NCBI GenBank assembly: GCA_000715855.1
Contig: KL571202.1
Coordinates: 38,153-45,691 of the forward strand
Origin: Actinoplanes liguriensis
Lineage (GTDB): Bacteria > Actinomycetota > Actinomycetes > Mycobacteriales > Micromonosporaceae
Direction of reading: 5' to 3'
DNA: 7,539 nt
Shown: piece after piece, positions 1 through 6,866 of the stretch
Numbering within the stretch: the stretch's first letter is position 1
Layout of the letters: each line of letters starts with the position of its first letter
Notes under the pieces: generated by a model
Told to the model about the DNA's origin: nothing
Database searches by the model: none
Seen by the model: the letters and a program-made list of their open reading frames with translations, nothing else
Program-made: the position numbers and the translations under genes

Positions 1-150
1 AACCAGGGCGCGCCGCAGGGCGGTTACGAGCAGCCGCCGCCGCCGCAGCCGCCGGGCGCCTACGGCAACCAGCAGGGCGGCTACGACCAGCGTGGCGGGG
101 CGTACGGGCAGCCGGACCCGACCCGGCGCAACCGCGAGTGGGACGAGTGA
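1..150 (+). CDS. 3' end of a gene with a Gly/Gln/Pro/Tyr-rich C-terminal tail (5' end outside window)
   Basis: Frame 1 is open from the first base to a TGA at 148-150 and gives 49 residues with no start codon, so this is the C-terminal end of a longer protein. The visible part is low complexity: QGGYEQ, a run of prolines, GAYGNQQGGYDQ and GGAYGQ, ending in a charged stretch, RRNREWDE. Repeated GGY/GAYG units with Q and P are typical of disordered tails on actinobacterial membrane or envelope proteins, but no domain is visible here and I cannot name the protein. The gene is confirmed as real by the strong terminator starting 13 bases after its stop. It converges on purL. Function unknown. Confidence 0.75.
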   Translation, partial: NQGAPQGGYEQPPPPQPPGAYGNQQGGYDQRGGAYGQPDPTRRNREWDE

Positions 151-163
151 CCTGAGCTGACGG

Positions 164-196
164 AAAGGGCCCCGCGCGATGCGCGGGGCCCTTTTT
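164..196 (+). terminator. Strong intrinsic terminator of the left-edge gene
   Basis: A perfect 11-bp stem, GGGCCCCGCGC (167-177) and GCGCGGGGCCC (181-191), has a 3-base GAT loop and is followed by TTTTT (192-196). The stem is also flanked by AAA on the left, so pairing can extend to 14 bp and the element could work weakly on the other strand as well. It lies 13 bases after the stop codon of the plus-strand gene. Confidence 0.93.
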
Positions 197-209
197 CATG
201 TGTGGCGTG

Positions 210-247
210 AAAAGAGCCGGCCCGGGGATCTCTCCCCGGGCCGGCTC
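210..247 (-). terminator. Intrinsic terminator of the purL end of the pur run
   Basis: A perfect 14-bp inverted repeat, GAGCCGGCCCGGGG (214-227) and CCCCGGGCCGGCTC (234-247), has a 6-base loop. On the minus strand it is followed by TTTT (complement of AAAA at 210-213), so the orientation suits transcripts leaving purL, whose stop codon is only 15 bases upstream. Confidence 0.92.
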
Positions 248-262
248 ACCGTTCGATGAGGA

Positions 263-1687
263 TCAGTCCTGCGGCTTCGGCTCGGTCAGCTCCAGCGTCA
301 CCGATCGGACCTCGGTCACCTCGGCGACCGGCTCCTCGGTGGGCAGCCCGGCGAAGGACGGCCCGCCGAACAGCTTCGGCAGGGTGCTCGACCACGCGGT
401 CCGCAGCTCGTCCAGCGGGATCGAGAACTGGCCGGTCACCTCGAGCGCGGCCGCCTCGGTGGTGACACCGATCCGGGTGCAGGGGACGCCCAGCTCGGCC
501 GCCAGCGCCACGAACGCCTTCTCGTGACCCTGCGGCACCGAGACCAGGACGCGCCCGGCCGACTCGCTGAACAGCTGAACGAAAGCGGACTCGACGGTCA
601 CCGACGCGCCCGTGTTGTACCGCAGGCAGCTCTCCGTCAGGACCTGCGCGAGGCCGCCGTCGGAGAGGTCGTGCGCGGCGCTGACCAGACCGGTCTTGGA
701 GACCCGCTCCATCAGGTTGCCGAGGGTCTGCTCGGCCGCCAGGTCGACCTTGGGCGGACGACCACCGAGGTGGCCGTGGGTCACCCAGGCCCACTCGGAG
801 CCGGACAGCTCCTCGCGGGTCTCGCCGAGCAGGAAGAGCAGCTCGCCGGCGGCCTTGAAGCCCATCGGGACGCGCCGGGTGACGTCGTCGAACAGGCCCA
901 GGACACCGATGACCGGGGTCGGGTGGATCGCCGCGGCGCCGGTCTGGTTGTAGAAGCTGACGTTGCCGCCGGTCACCGGGATGCCGAGCTGCTGGCACCC
1001 GTCCGCCAGACCGCGCACCGCCTGGGCGAACTGCCACATGACGGCCGGGTCCTCGGGCGATCCGAAGTTCAGGCAGTCGGAGACCGCGATCGGGCCGGCG
1101 CCCGTGACGGCGACGTTCCGGTACGCCTCGGCCAGCGCGAGCTTGGCCCCCTCGTACGGATCGAGGCGCGCGAACCGCCCGTTGCCGTCCACCGACAGCG
1201 CCACGCCGAGGTTCGTCTCCTCGTCGAGCCGCAGCACACCGGAGTCCTCCGGCTGGGCCAGCACGGTGTTGCCGAGCACATAGCGGTCGTACTGCTCGGT
1301 GACCCAGGTCTTGTCGCACAGGTTCGGCGACGCGACCATCCGCAGCACGGTCTCGCGCAGCTCGTCGCCGGTCGTCGGGCGCGGCAGCGTCTCCGCCCGG
1401 TCGGCCTGCAGCAGGATCAGGTCGGACGGCTCACGCATCGGCCGCTCGTAGACCGGGCCGTCGTCGGCGAGCGAGCCGGGCGGCACGTCCACCACGACGT
1501 GGTCGTTCCAGGTGATCAGCAGGCGGCCCGGGGTGCCGTCCTGGCCGGCCGGGGTGACCTCGCCGATCGCGGTGGCCCAGACGCCCCACTTCTCGGCGAC
1601 CTTGAGCACCGCGTCCAGGTTCTCCGGCGTGACGATCAGGAGCATGCGCTCCTGCGACTCGCTGGCCAGGATCTCGGTCGGCGACAT
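263..1687 (-). CDS. purL: 3' fragment of purL, open from an internal ATG (474 aa)
   Basis: The second part of PurL is open from an ATG at 1687 that corresponds to the internal Met of the family sequence SMSPTEIL. Motifs in order are SESQERML (about 10-16), [11 protein letters not shown] (204-213), [11 protein letters not shown] (240-250), [10 protein letters not shown] (255-264) and [11 protein letters not shown] (338-348), ending in an acidic tail. A GGAG lies ten bases before this ATG, so internal initiation is conceivable, but that sequence is simply the codons for Leu-Glu in the upstream fragment. I read it as a pseudogene remnant or half of a mis-assembled gene, not as an evolved separate subunit. 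Confidence 0.5.
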   Translation of the reverse strand: MSPTEILASESQERMLLIVTPENLDAVLKVAEKWGVWATAIGEVTPAGQDGTPGRLLITWNDHVVVDVPPGSLADDGPVYERPMREPSDLILLQADRAETLPRPTTGDELRETVLRMVASPNLCDKTWVTEQYDRYVLGNTVLAQPEDSGVLRLDEETNLGVALSVDGNGRFARLDPYEGAKLALAEAYRNVAVTGAGPIAVSDCLNFGSPEDPAVMWQFAQAVRGLADGCQQLGIPVTGGNVSFYNQTGAAAIHPTPVIGVLGLFDDVTRRVPMGFKAAGELLFLLGETREELSGSEWAWVTHGHLGGRPPKVDLAAEQTLGNLMERVSKTGLVSAAHDLSDGGLAQVLTESCLRYNTGASVTVESAFVQLFSESAGRVLVSVPQGHEKAFVALAAELGVPCTRIGVTTEAAALEVTGQFSIPLDELRTAWSSTLPKLFGGPSFAGLPTEEPVAEVTEVRSVTLELTEPKPQD

Positions 1688-2564
1688 CGAGGTACAGCTC
1701 CAGGCAGCTCTCGATCAGCAGCTTCTCCATGAACGGGTCGCCGACCTGCACCGACGGGCGGCGCTGCTCGGCCTCCTCGTCGAAGGTGGCGGACGCCAGC
1801 ACGGAGACGCCGCCGATGCCGTCACGGCCTGTCCGGGCGCCCATCAGCACCACGATGTTGCCGGCGCCGGTGGCTTCCTTCTTCTGCAGCCGCTCGACCG
1901 GCAGAACACCGATCGACAGTGCGTTGACCAGCGGGTTTCCCTGGTAGCACGGGTCGAAGACGATCTCGCCGCCGATGTTCGGCAGGCCCAGGCAGTTGCC
2001 GTAGCCACCGATGCCCGCCACCACGCCGGGCAGCACGCGGGCGGTGTCCGGGTGGTCGTGGGCGCCGAAACGCAGCGGGTCCATCACCGCGATCGGGCGC
2101 GCGCCCATCGCCAGGATGTCCCGCACGATGCCGCCGACGCCGGTGGCCGCGCCCTGGTAGGGCTCCACGTAGCTGGGGTGGTTGTGCGACTCGACCTTGA
2201 ACGTCACCGCGAGGTCGTCGGAGACCTGCACGACGCCGGCGTTCTCCCCGATGCCGGCCAGCATCCGGGTGTTCTTCGGAACCTTGGCGACGAACTCGCG
2301 CAGGTGCACCTTGCTCGACTTGTACGAGCAGTGCTCACTCCACATGATCGAGTACATCGCGAGCTCGGACGCGGTGGGGCGCCGGCCGAGGATGTCCTTG
2401 ATCTTCGCGTACTCGTCGTCCTTCAGGCCCAGGTCCGTGTACGGCTGGAGCTCGTCCGAGGACTGCTCCGCCTTCTCCACCGTGTCCGGCCCGTCGGCGT
2501 AGTCGTTGGCCAGGACGTCGGTCGCAGCGAAGGCGGTCTCCGATTTGGTCTGCTGCGTCGTCAC
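1431..2564 (-). CDS. purL: 5' fragment of purL as it would be translated (377 aa, last 86 out of frame)
   Basis: Reading from the purL GTG start without correction gives 291 authentic PurL residues, then 86 Arg/Gly/Pro-rich residues in the wrong frame to a TGA at 1433-1431. The foreign tail has the composition of a shifted GC-rich frame and resembles no domain. The product has the N-terminal PurM-like half up to the helix LLIESCLEL, but lacks the following Gly-rich segment and the whole second half. It should not be active alone as FGAM synthase. If the sequence is wrong at the junction, this entry should be merged into one full-length purL. Confidence 0.5.
   Translation of the reverse strand: MTTQQTKSETAFAATDVLANDYADGPDTVEKAEQSSDELQPYTDLGLKDDEYAKIKDILGRRPTASELAMYSIMWSEHCSYKSSKVHLREFVAKVPKNTRMLAGIGENAGVVQVSDDLAVTFKVESHNHPSYVEPYQGAATGVGGIVRDILAMGARPIAVMDPLRFGAHDHPDTARVLPGVVAGIGGYGNCLGLPNIGGEIVFDPCYQGNPLVNALSIGVLPVERLQKKEATGAGNIVVLMGARTGRDGIGGVSVLASATFDEEAEQRRPSVQVGDPFMEKLLIESCLELYLDVADRDPGQRVAGAHAPDRHAGEPGRGAQGRREVGRLGHRDRRGHPGRPGRHPGPPADHLERPRRGGRAARLARRRRPGLRAADA
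1685..1694 (-). other. purL: purL deletion junction
   Basis: On the minus strand the sequence reads CTG GAG CTG TAC, then C, then TCG ATG TCG CCG ACC. The bases before the lone C (1691) encode LELY of the first fragment; those after it encode SMSPT of the second. If N codons are missing, the deletion is 3N-1 bases. With about 43 codons expected from the family, it is about 128 bp, an estimate rather than a measured value. Confidence 0.75.
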
Positions 2565-3262
2565 TGCTGTCCCCCTTGCGGACCGCCCGCGGATGACCCC
2601 GCCAGGGCCCGCAGGACGGAGGTGAAGAAGCCGAGGCCGTCGAGCGACGGACCGGTCAGCGCCTCCACGGCGTGTTCCGGGTGCGGCATGATGCCGACGA
2701 CGTTGCCGGCCTCGTTGGTGATCCCGGCGATGTCGCGCTGCGAGCCGTTCGGGTTGCCGTTGATGTAACGGGCGATCACCCGGCCCTCGGCTTCGAGCTT
2801 GTCCAGGGTGGCCGGGTCGGCGACGAAGCAGCCCTCGCCGTTCTTCACCGGGATGAGAATCTCCTGGCCCCCGGTGAAGCCGTTGGTCCAGGCGGTGTTC
2901 GTCGCCTCGACCTTGAGCCACTGGTCCCGGTTACGGAAGTGCAGGTGCTGGTTCCGGGTCAGCGCGCCGGGCAGCAGATGCGCCTCGCACAGGACCTGGA
3001 AACCGTTGCAGATGCCCAGAACGGGCAGGCCGCCACGAGCCGCGTCGATGATCGACTCCATGACCGGAGCGAATCGCGCGATGGCGCCGCAGCGCAGATA
3101 GTCGCCGTACGAGAAGCCGCCGGGAAGGACCACGGCATCGACCCCGTGCAGATCCGGGTCGCCGTGCCAGAGGCGGACGGCCTCGGCGCCGGCGATCCGG
3201 GCGGCGCGGGCGGCGTCCCCGTCGTCGAGTGAACCGGGGAAGGTGACCACACCGATCCGCAT
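2561..3262 (-). CDS. purQ: Phosphoribosylformylglycinamidine synthase, glutaminase subunit PurQ
   Basis: PurQ is the class I glutamine amidotransferase of the cytoplasmic PurSQL complex. It hydrolyses glutamine and passes ammonia to PurL for conversion of FGAR to FGAM. The 233-residue product is full length and intact. It has the N-terminal VVTFPGS strand, the [18 protein letters not shown] oxyanion/nucleophile-elbow region (44-61), the nucleophile Cys85 in GICNGFQ, and His194 and Glu196 in MPHPEHA completing the triad. The ATG start at 3262 lies two bases after the purS stop, with a G-rich GGCGGGGGT upstream inside purS. Its TGA overlaps the purL GTG, so PurQ and PurL translation are probably coupled. 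The last residues, [10 protein letters not shown], form a Gly/Gln-rich tail that carries the purL ribosome-binding site. Confidence 0.97.
   Translation of the reverse strand: MRIGVVTFPGSLDDGDAARAARIAGAEAVRLWHGDPDLHGVDAVVLPGGFSYGDYLRCGAIARFAPVMESIIDAARGGLPVLGICNGFQVLCEAHLLPGALTRNQHLHFRNRDQWLKVEATNTAWTNGFTGGQEILIPVKNGEGCFVADPATLDKLEAEGRVIARYINGNPNGSQRDIAGITNEAGNVVGIMPHPEHAVEALTGPSLDGLGFFTSVLRALAGSSAGGPQGGQQ
2562..2577 (-). promoter_or_regulatory. purL ribosome-binding site and GTGA stop/start overlap
   Basis: AAGGGGGA (2577-2570) lies five bases before the purL GTG (2564-2562), which shares bases with the purQ TGA (2563-2561). This fixes the purL start and argues against the longer open frame that runs upstream through purQ. 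Confidence 0.85.
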
Positions 3263-3264
3263 GG

Positions 3265-3516
3265 TCAGGCGACCCCCGCCGCGCTCTCGACCCGGACCGT
3301 GAAGTCCTCGATCACGGGGTTGGCGAGCAGCTTGTCGGCGATCTCACGAGCCCGATCCAGGTCGGGTTCGCCATCGAATTCGATCTCGATCCGACGGCCG
3401 ATGCGGACAGAGGAGACATCGGTGACGCCGAGCCGAGGCAGCGCATTCGCTACTGCCTGACCCTGCGGATCCAGGATCTCCGGCTTGAGCATGACGTCGA
3501 CCACGACGCGAGCCAC
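3265..3516 (-). CDS. purS: Phosphoribosylformylglycinamidine synthase subunit PurS
   Basis: PurS is the small bridging subunit that holds PurQ and PurL together and helps ammonia transfer in the bacterial three-part FGAM synthase. The 83-residue product begins with [19 protein letters not shown], the characteristic PurS first strand and loop, and continues with ANALPRLGV, the [11 protein letters not shown] strand and a C-terminal VIEDFTVRV strand; the length is normal for the family. Two GTG starts are possible. I choose GTG at 3516 because AGGAG (3526-3522) is five bases before it, while the upstream GTG at 3522 overlaps that AGGAG and would add only two residues. Its stop is two bases before purQ. 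A 62-bp gap separates it from purB and may contain its own promoter. Confidence 0.93.
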   Translation of the reverse strand: MARVVVDVMLKPEILDPQGQAVANALPRLGVTDVSSVRIGRRIEIEFDGEPDLDRAREIADKLLANPVIEDFTVRVESAAGVA

Positions 3517-3521
3517 GGGCA

Positions 3522-3526
3522 CTCCT
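3522..3526 (-). promoter_or_regulatory. purS ribosome-binding site that decides the start
   Basis: The minus strand reads AGGAG then TGCCC then GTG. The GTG at 3522 begins on the last G of the Shine-Dalgarno sequence, with no room for ribosome spacing, so GTG at 3516 is the likely start. Confidence 0.75.
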
Positions 3527-3535
3527 GACTGATAG

Positions 3536-3577
3536 GTGTAAGCACGAAGGAGCCTACCTGGTCAACTGTTCGACCAG
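3536..3577 (-). promoter_or_regulatory. Possible purS promoter with overlapping operator-like dyad
   Basis: In the purB-purS gap the minus strand carries a dyad at 3577-3558, CTGGTCGAACAGTTGACCAG: arms CTGGTC-AAC and GTTGACCAG with one bulged G and a one-base centre. Its right arm overlaps TTGACC (3565-3560), a good -35 match. A weak -10 candidate, TTACAC (3541-3536), follows after 18 bases. The leader would be only about ten bases before the AGGAG. The dyad could instead act as an RNA hairpin; there is no T-run, so it is not a typical terminator. The repeat is seen; promoter and operator function are inferred. Confidence 0.35.
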
Positions 3578-3578
3578 T

Positions 3579-5000
3579 TCAAAGGATGGGCGCGGGGGTG
3601 TAGCCGGCCGCCGACGGGTAGCGCTCGACGATCTCGGCGACCCGGTCCGCGACCGCGCGCACCTGTGCCGGGGCAGCACCGACGAAGGCGGCCCGGTCGG
3701 CGACCAGGGTGTCGATCTCGGCCCGGGTCAGCTTCAGCCGGCCGTCCTCGGCGAGCCGGTCGAACAGGTCGTTGACCGCCACGCCCTTCTCCCGCATGGC
3801 CAGCGCCACGGCGACCGCGTGCTCCTTGATCACCTCGTGCGCGACCTCCCGGCCGACGCCCTTGCGGACCGCCGCCACGAGCAGCTTGGTGGTGGTCAGG
3901 AACGGCAGGAAGCGGTCCAGCTCGCGGGCGATGACGGCCGGGTACGCCCCGAACTCGTCGAGCACGGTGAGGAACGTCTGGAACAGGCCGTCGGTGGCGA
4001 AGAACGCGTCCGGCAGCGCGACCCGGCGCACCACCGAGCAGGAGACGTCACCCTCGTTCCACTGGTCACCGGCCAGCTCGCCGACCATCGACAGGTAGCC
4101 CCGGACGATCACGGCCAGGCCGTTGACCCGCTCCGACGAGCGGGTGTTCATCTTGTGCGGCATCGCCGACGAGCCCACCTGGCCCGGCTTGAAGCCCTCG
4201 GTGACCAGCTCCTGGCCGACCATCAGGCGGATCGTGGTGGCCAGCGAGGACGGGCCGGCGACGATCTGGGCCAGGGCGGAGACCACGTCGAAGTCGATCG
4301 AGCGGGGGTAGACCTGGCCGACGCTGTTCAGCACCCGGTTGAAGCCCAGGTGCTCGGCGACCTTGGCCTCCAGCTCGGCCAGTTTCTCCGAGTCGCCGTC
4401 GAGCAGGTCGAGCTGGTCCGCGGCGGTGCCGACCGGGCCCTTGATGCCACGGAGCGGGTACCGAGCGATCAGGTCGTCCAGACGCTCGTACGCGATGAGC
4501 AGCTCTTCCGTCGCCGAGGCGAAACGCTTCCCGAGCGTGGTCGCCTGTGCCGCGACGTTGTGCGAACGCCCGGTCAGCACCAGGTCGGAGTGCTCGACCG
4601 CGAGCGCGGCGAGCCGGGCCAGGGTCGCGACCACGCGCGCCCGGACCAGCTCCAGCGACGCCCGGACCTGGAGCTGCTCCACGTTCTCGGTGAGGTCGCG
4701 GGAGGTCATTCCCTTGTGGATCTGCTCGAAGCCGGCGAGCTCGGAGAACTCCTCGATGCGCGCCTTCACGTCGTGCCGGGTGACCCGCTCGCGGGCCGCG
4801 ATGGAGGCCAGGTCGACCTGGTCGAGCACCGACTCATACGCCTCGACGGCCCCCTCGGGGACCGAGACGCCGAGGTCACGCTGGGCCCGCAGGACCGCCA
4901 GCCAGAGCCGGCGCTCCATCCGGATCTTCTCCTCCGGCGACCAGAGAGTGACGAGGTCGGTGGAGGCGTAACGGGTGGCAAGCACGTTCGGGATGGTCAC
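3579..5000 (-). CDS. purB: Adenylosuccinate lyase PurB
   Basis: PurB, a member of the fumarase/aspartase superfamily, removes fumarate from SAICAR in IMP synthesis and from adenylosuccinate in AMP formation. It works as a cytoplasmic homotetramer with shared active sites. The 473-residue protein is complete: N-terminal IPNVLATRYAS, a TSRDLTENVEQLQ region (99-111), GRSHNVAAQATTLGKR (144-159) with His147, and the superfamily signature GSSAMPHKMN (276-285) on the mobile serine loop. The start is GTG at 5000, which overlaps the stop of the MFS gene (GTGA); GGAAGA about nine bases upstream is a fair ribosome site. The frame stays open upstream, but that part lies inside the MFS gene and is not family-like. 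Overlap with a transporter gene suggests read-through transcription from the arsR promoter. Nothing in it looks damaged. Confidence 0.96.
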   Translation of the reverse strand: MTIPNVLATRYASTDLVTLWSPEEKIRMERRLWLAVLRAQRDLGVSVPEGAVEAYESVLDQVDLASIAARERVTRHDVKARIEEFSELAGFEQIHKGMTSRDLTENVEQLQVRASLELVRARVVATLARLAALAVEHSDLVLTGRSHNVAAQATTLGKRFASATEELLIAYERLDDLIARYPLRGIKGPVGTAADQLDLLDGDSEKLAELEAKVAEHLGFNRVLNSVGQVYPRSIDFDVVSALAQIVAGPSSLATTIRLMVGQELVTEGFKPGQVGSSAMPHKMNTRSSERVNGLAVIVRGYLSMVGELAGDQWNEGDVSCSVVRRVALPDAFFATDGLFQTFLTVLDEFGAYPAVIARELDRFLPFLTTTKLLVAAVRKGVGREVAHEVIKEHAVAVALAMREKGVAVNDLFDRLAEDGRLKLTRAEIDTLVADRAAFVGAAPAQVRAVADRVAEIVERYPSAAGYTPAPIL

Positions 5001-6223
5001 GGCACTGATTCTTCCACGTGGCCCGGCTCGCCCCTCGGCAGCCGGTGACGCAGGGTGCGGACGTCCGAGCTGATCAACATGCCGAGAAGGCCGGCCACCA
5101 GGACACCGGCACAGCCGAGCAGGGCCGGCCGCAGACCGACGTGGTCGGCGATCGGGCCGACCGCCATCTCGCCGATCGGGACGGCGATGAACGAGCCGAC
5201 CATGTCGTACGAGTAGACGCGGGCCAGCCGGTCGGCCGGGATGTGCTCCTGCATCGAGGTCTCCCACGCGACGCTGAACTGCTCCAGCCCGACACCGGCC
5301 AGGAACGCGGCGCCGGCCAGTGGGACGAGATGCGGGGAGAGTCCGAAGACGATCAGCGGAGCGGCCATCGCGAACAGGGCGAGCACGCCGTACCGCAGGA
5401 AGCGCCGCAGCCGTAACCGCATCGCGAGCAGGCCCCCGGCGATCATGCCGGCGGTCTGTGCCGCGAGGACCAGACCCCAGGCCCGGCGGCCGATGGTGAC
5501 GTCGGCGAGCGCCGGGGCGAGCACGTGCGTGGCGCCGGACCAGGCCAGATTCGTCACGCAGGCGCCGACCACGACGACCCAGAGCCAGGTGTGCGCGCGG
5601 AACTCGGACCAGCCGGTGCGCAGCTCCAGCAGGACCCCCGCCCGGGCCGGGGCCGGCGTGTCCGCGGCCGGGACGCGGATCAGCGCGAAGATGCCGGCGG
5701 AGATCAGGAACGTGCCGGCGTCGACGACGATGCCCCAGCCCGGCCCGACCGCCGCGACCACCACGCCGGCCAACGGCGCCCCGATGATCATGGCGCCGCT
5801 GAAGCTGAGCCGGCTGATCGCGATCGCGCGCTGCCGGTAGTCCGCGGCGACCGTCCGGGGCAGCAGCGCGGCGCTGGCCGGCATGGCCAGCGCGGCCACC
5901 GCGCCGTTGACCGCGGAGAGCCCGATCAGCGCGGGGATGGTCGCGGCATGGGTGAGCACCAGCGTGGCGATCGCGCCCTGGGTCAGCGCGGCGACCAGGT
6001 TGGCCCCGACCATCAGCAGGTTCTTCGGCAGCCGGTCGGCCAGGACACCGCCGAAGAGCAGGAAGGCCACGTTGCACACGGTGCGGACGCCGACCACCAG
6101 GCCCAGGTCGCCGGCGCGGCCGGTCAGGTCGAGGACCGCGAAGGCGAGCGCGATCGGCGCGAAGGCGTTGCCGAACGTGTCCACCGCCCGCCCCGCCACC
6201 AGCAGGCGGAACGCGCGGGTCAC
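4997..6223 (-). CDS. Major facilitator superfamily transporter, drug/siderophore-exporter type
   Basis: The 408-residue membrane protein has about twelve hydrophobic segments, for example near 20-32, 42-61, 70-90, 96-118, 136-158, 163-182, 213-228, 247-268, 278-296, 300-316, 341-358 and 366-385. The MFS loop 2-3 motif appears as GGVLADRLPKN (58-68). The C-terminal half has QEHIPADRLARVYSYDMVGS, a conserved stretch of the EntS-like exporter group (MFS_3), so a proton-driven exporter is the best guess; the substrate cannot be read. It starts at GTG 6223, overlapping the regulator's stop (GTGA) with GGGGAG five bases upstream, and its own stop overlaps the purB start. The adjacent ArsR-type gene is its likely local regulator. 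A role in purine transport is possible from context only. Confidence 0.88.
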   Translation of the reverse strand: MTRAFRLLVAGRAVDTFGNAFAPIALAFAVLDLTGRAGDLGLVVGVRTVCNVAFLLFGGVLADRLPKNLLMVGANLVAALTQGAIATLVLTHAATIPALIGLSAVNGAVAALAMPASAALLPRTVAADYRQRAIAISRLSFSGAMIIGAPLAGVVVAAVGPGWGIVVDAGTFLISAGIFALIRVPAADTPAPARAGVLLELRTGWSEFRAHTWLWVVVVGACVTNLAWSGATHVLAPALADVTIGRRAWGLVLAAQTAGMIAGGLLAMRLRLRRFLRYGVLALFAMAAPLIVFGLSPHLVPLAGAAFLAGVGLEQFSVAWETSMQEHIPADRLARVYSYDMVGSFIAVPIGEMAVGPIADHVGLRPALLGCAGVLVAGLLGMLISSDVRTLRHRLPRGEPGHVEESVP

Positions 6224-6735
6224 CCCTGCTCCCCGGTCCGCTCCATCTCGAACAGGGCCACGGTCGTGCTGGTTCGCACGGCGCCGGGCGAGCCCGGTGG
6301 CCGGGCCGCCGCGTGCAGGTCGTGCAGCGCGGCGGCGATCCGGTCGCGCACGCCCTGCCAGACCGCCGGCTCCACCCAGACCTCGGCGTCGCTCATCACG
6401 CCGACGCCGCCGGCCCGCCGCTCCTCGGCACGCCGGGTCAGCTCCGCCGCGGCCGCCGGATAGAAAAAAGTGACCTGCTCCCCGGTGAAATCCTGGGGCT
6501 CATACCGATATCTCTTGGCGAGTCCACCGCGGATCTTCTCCTCGCCGGCGGTCACGATCAGGCCGCTCGCCAGCAGGTTCCGCAGGTGGTAACTGGCGTT
6601 GGCGTGCGTGATGCCGAGCTGGCGGGCGATCTCGGCGGCGGTCAGTGAGACGCCCGTGAGCAGGGACAACATCTGCAGCCGGACCGGATGCGCCAACGCG
6701 CGGAGCGAGCCCTGGCCGCCGTCCCCCAAAGACAT
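6220..6735 (-). CDS. ArsR-type winged-helix transcriptional regulator
   Basis: This 171-residue DNA-binding protein has ALAHPVRLQMLSLLTG near the N-terminus (13-28), the usual entry to ArsR/HTH_20 domains. It is followed by TAAEIARQLGITHANASYHLRNLLASGLI (32-60), the helix-turn-helix, and a wing around 61-78. The C-terminal 90 residues are less typical, include SDAEVWVEPAVW, and may dimerise or sense a ligand. No cysteine is present, so a classical ArsR metal-thiolate site is unlikely. The ATG start at 6735 has no Shine-Dalgarno sequence but lies seven bases after TAGACT, so the mRNA is probably leaderless. The gene overlaps the MFS gene by four bases and presumably controls it, as is common for this pair. 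A palindrome over its -35 box suggests autoregulation. Confidence 0.88.
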   Translation of the reverse strand: MSLGDGGQGSLRALAHPVRLQMLSLLTGVSLTAAEIARQLGITHANASYHLRNLLASGLIVTAGEEKIRGGLAKRYRYEPQDFTGEQVTFFYPAAAAELTRRAEERRAGGVGVMSDAEVWVEPAVWQGVRDRIAAALHDLHAAARPPGSPGAVRTSTTVALFEMERTGEQG

Positions 6736-6783
6736 GTTGGGGAGTCTAGGGCCGCCCGGGTCAACCGTCCAACGATTGTTGGA
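6736..6783 (-). promoter_or_regulatory. Promoter of the arsR-MFS(-purB) run, leaderless, with operator-like palindrome
   Basis: On the minus strand TTGGAC (6772-6767) and TAGACT (6748-6743) are separated by 18 bases, and TAGACT ends seven bases before the ATG at 6735, so transcription should start at or next to the start codon. The palindrome TCCAACGATTGTTGGA (6768-6783; six-base perfect arms, 14 of 16 positions symmetric) covers most of the -35 box. Binding there, probably by the product of this same regulator gene, would block the promoter. The motifs are seen; regulation is inferred. Confidence 0.65.
6768..6783. repeat. 16-bp palindrome, candidate ArsR-type operator
   Basis: TCCAAC-GATT-GTTGGA. 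The arms are perfect, and the central four bases are symmetric at their middle AT only. Size and placement in the divergent intergenic region suit a dimeric winged-helix regulator. It lies 83 bases before the SCP2-like start, so it is better placed to control the regulator gene than the SCP2-like gene. Confidence 0.6.
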
Positions 6784-6818
6784 GAGTGGCAGACTGCACG
6801 AAAAGGCGGCATTCTCGC

Positions 6819-6859
6819 TAAGGTTACCGGCGAGTAGGTTCGACGCTCATTCCGAAAGG
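6819..6859 (+). promoter_or_regulatory. Probable promoter -10 region and ribosome-binding site of the SCP2-like gene
   Basis: GAAAGG (6854-6859) lies seven bases before the ATG at 6867 and is a good ribosome-binding site. Upstream, TAAGGT (6819-6824) and TAGGTT (6835-6840) both fit the actinobacterial TAnnnT -10 pattern. Neither has a convincing -35 box, so I cannot choose between them. Confidence 0.4.
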
Positions 6860-6866
6860 TCCACTG

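Larger units (their letters stand above)
263..2564 (-). pseudogene. purL: purL, FGAM synthase large subunit, broken by an internal frame-shifting deletion
   Basis: PurL is the ATP-dependent synthase subunit that converts FGAR to FGAM, working with PurS and with ammonia from PurQ. The start is GTG at 2564: it overlaps the purQ stop (GTGA) and has AAGGGGGA five bases upstream. Residues 1-291 are intact, including [11 protein letters not shown] (75-85) and ESHNHPS (125-131), ending at [11 protein letters not shown]. The family normally continues with about 43 residues, including a GIQDxGGAGLT-like segment, before SMSPTEIL. Here TAC (Tyr291, 1694-1692) is followed by a single C and then TCG ATG TCG CCG, so that block is missing and the frame shifts. 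The rest (to 263) is intact in the new frame, with [28 protein letters not shown] and [11 protein letters not shown]. The missing block is inferred from family knowledge, not from alignment. It could be a real mutation or an assembly error. Confidence 0.85.

Noticed and set aside
1685..1700. Programmed ribosomal frameshift in purL
   Set aside because: There is no slippery run at the junction, and a frameshift would not explain the absence of about 43 conserved residues.
524..1732. Long open plus-strand frame opposite purL (402 codons), and similar ones opposite purB (3819-5048) and the MFS/regulator genes (5525-6463)
   Set aside because: Their compositions are Arg/Gly/Val/His-rich as expected for antisense frames of GC-rich genes, and the opposite strand carries recognisable protein families.
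2565..2921. Longer upstream start for purL, giving an N-terminal extension
   Set aside because: The extra part lies entirely inside purQ, is Arg/Gly-rich like a shifted frame, and a good ribosome site marks the GTG at 2564.
5001..6077. Longer upstream start for purB, giving an 832-residue fusion protein
   Set aside because: The upstream part is an out-of-frame reading of the MFS gene; PurB family similarity begins at VTIPNVLATRY, just after the GTG overlap.
6220..6735. Metal-sensing ArsR repressor
   Set aside because: The protein contains no cysteine, so the classical metal-binding sites are missing; only the winged-helix class is supported.
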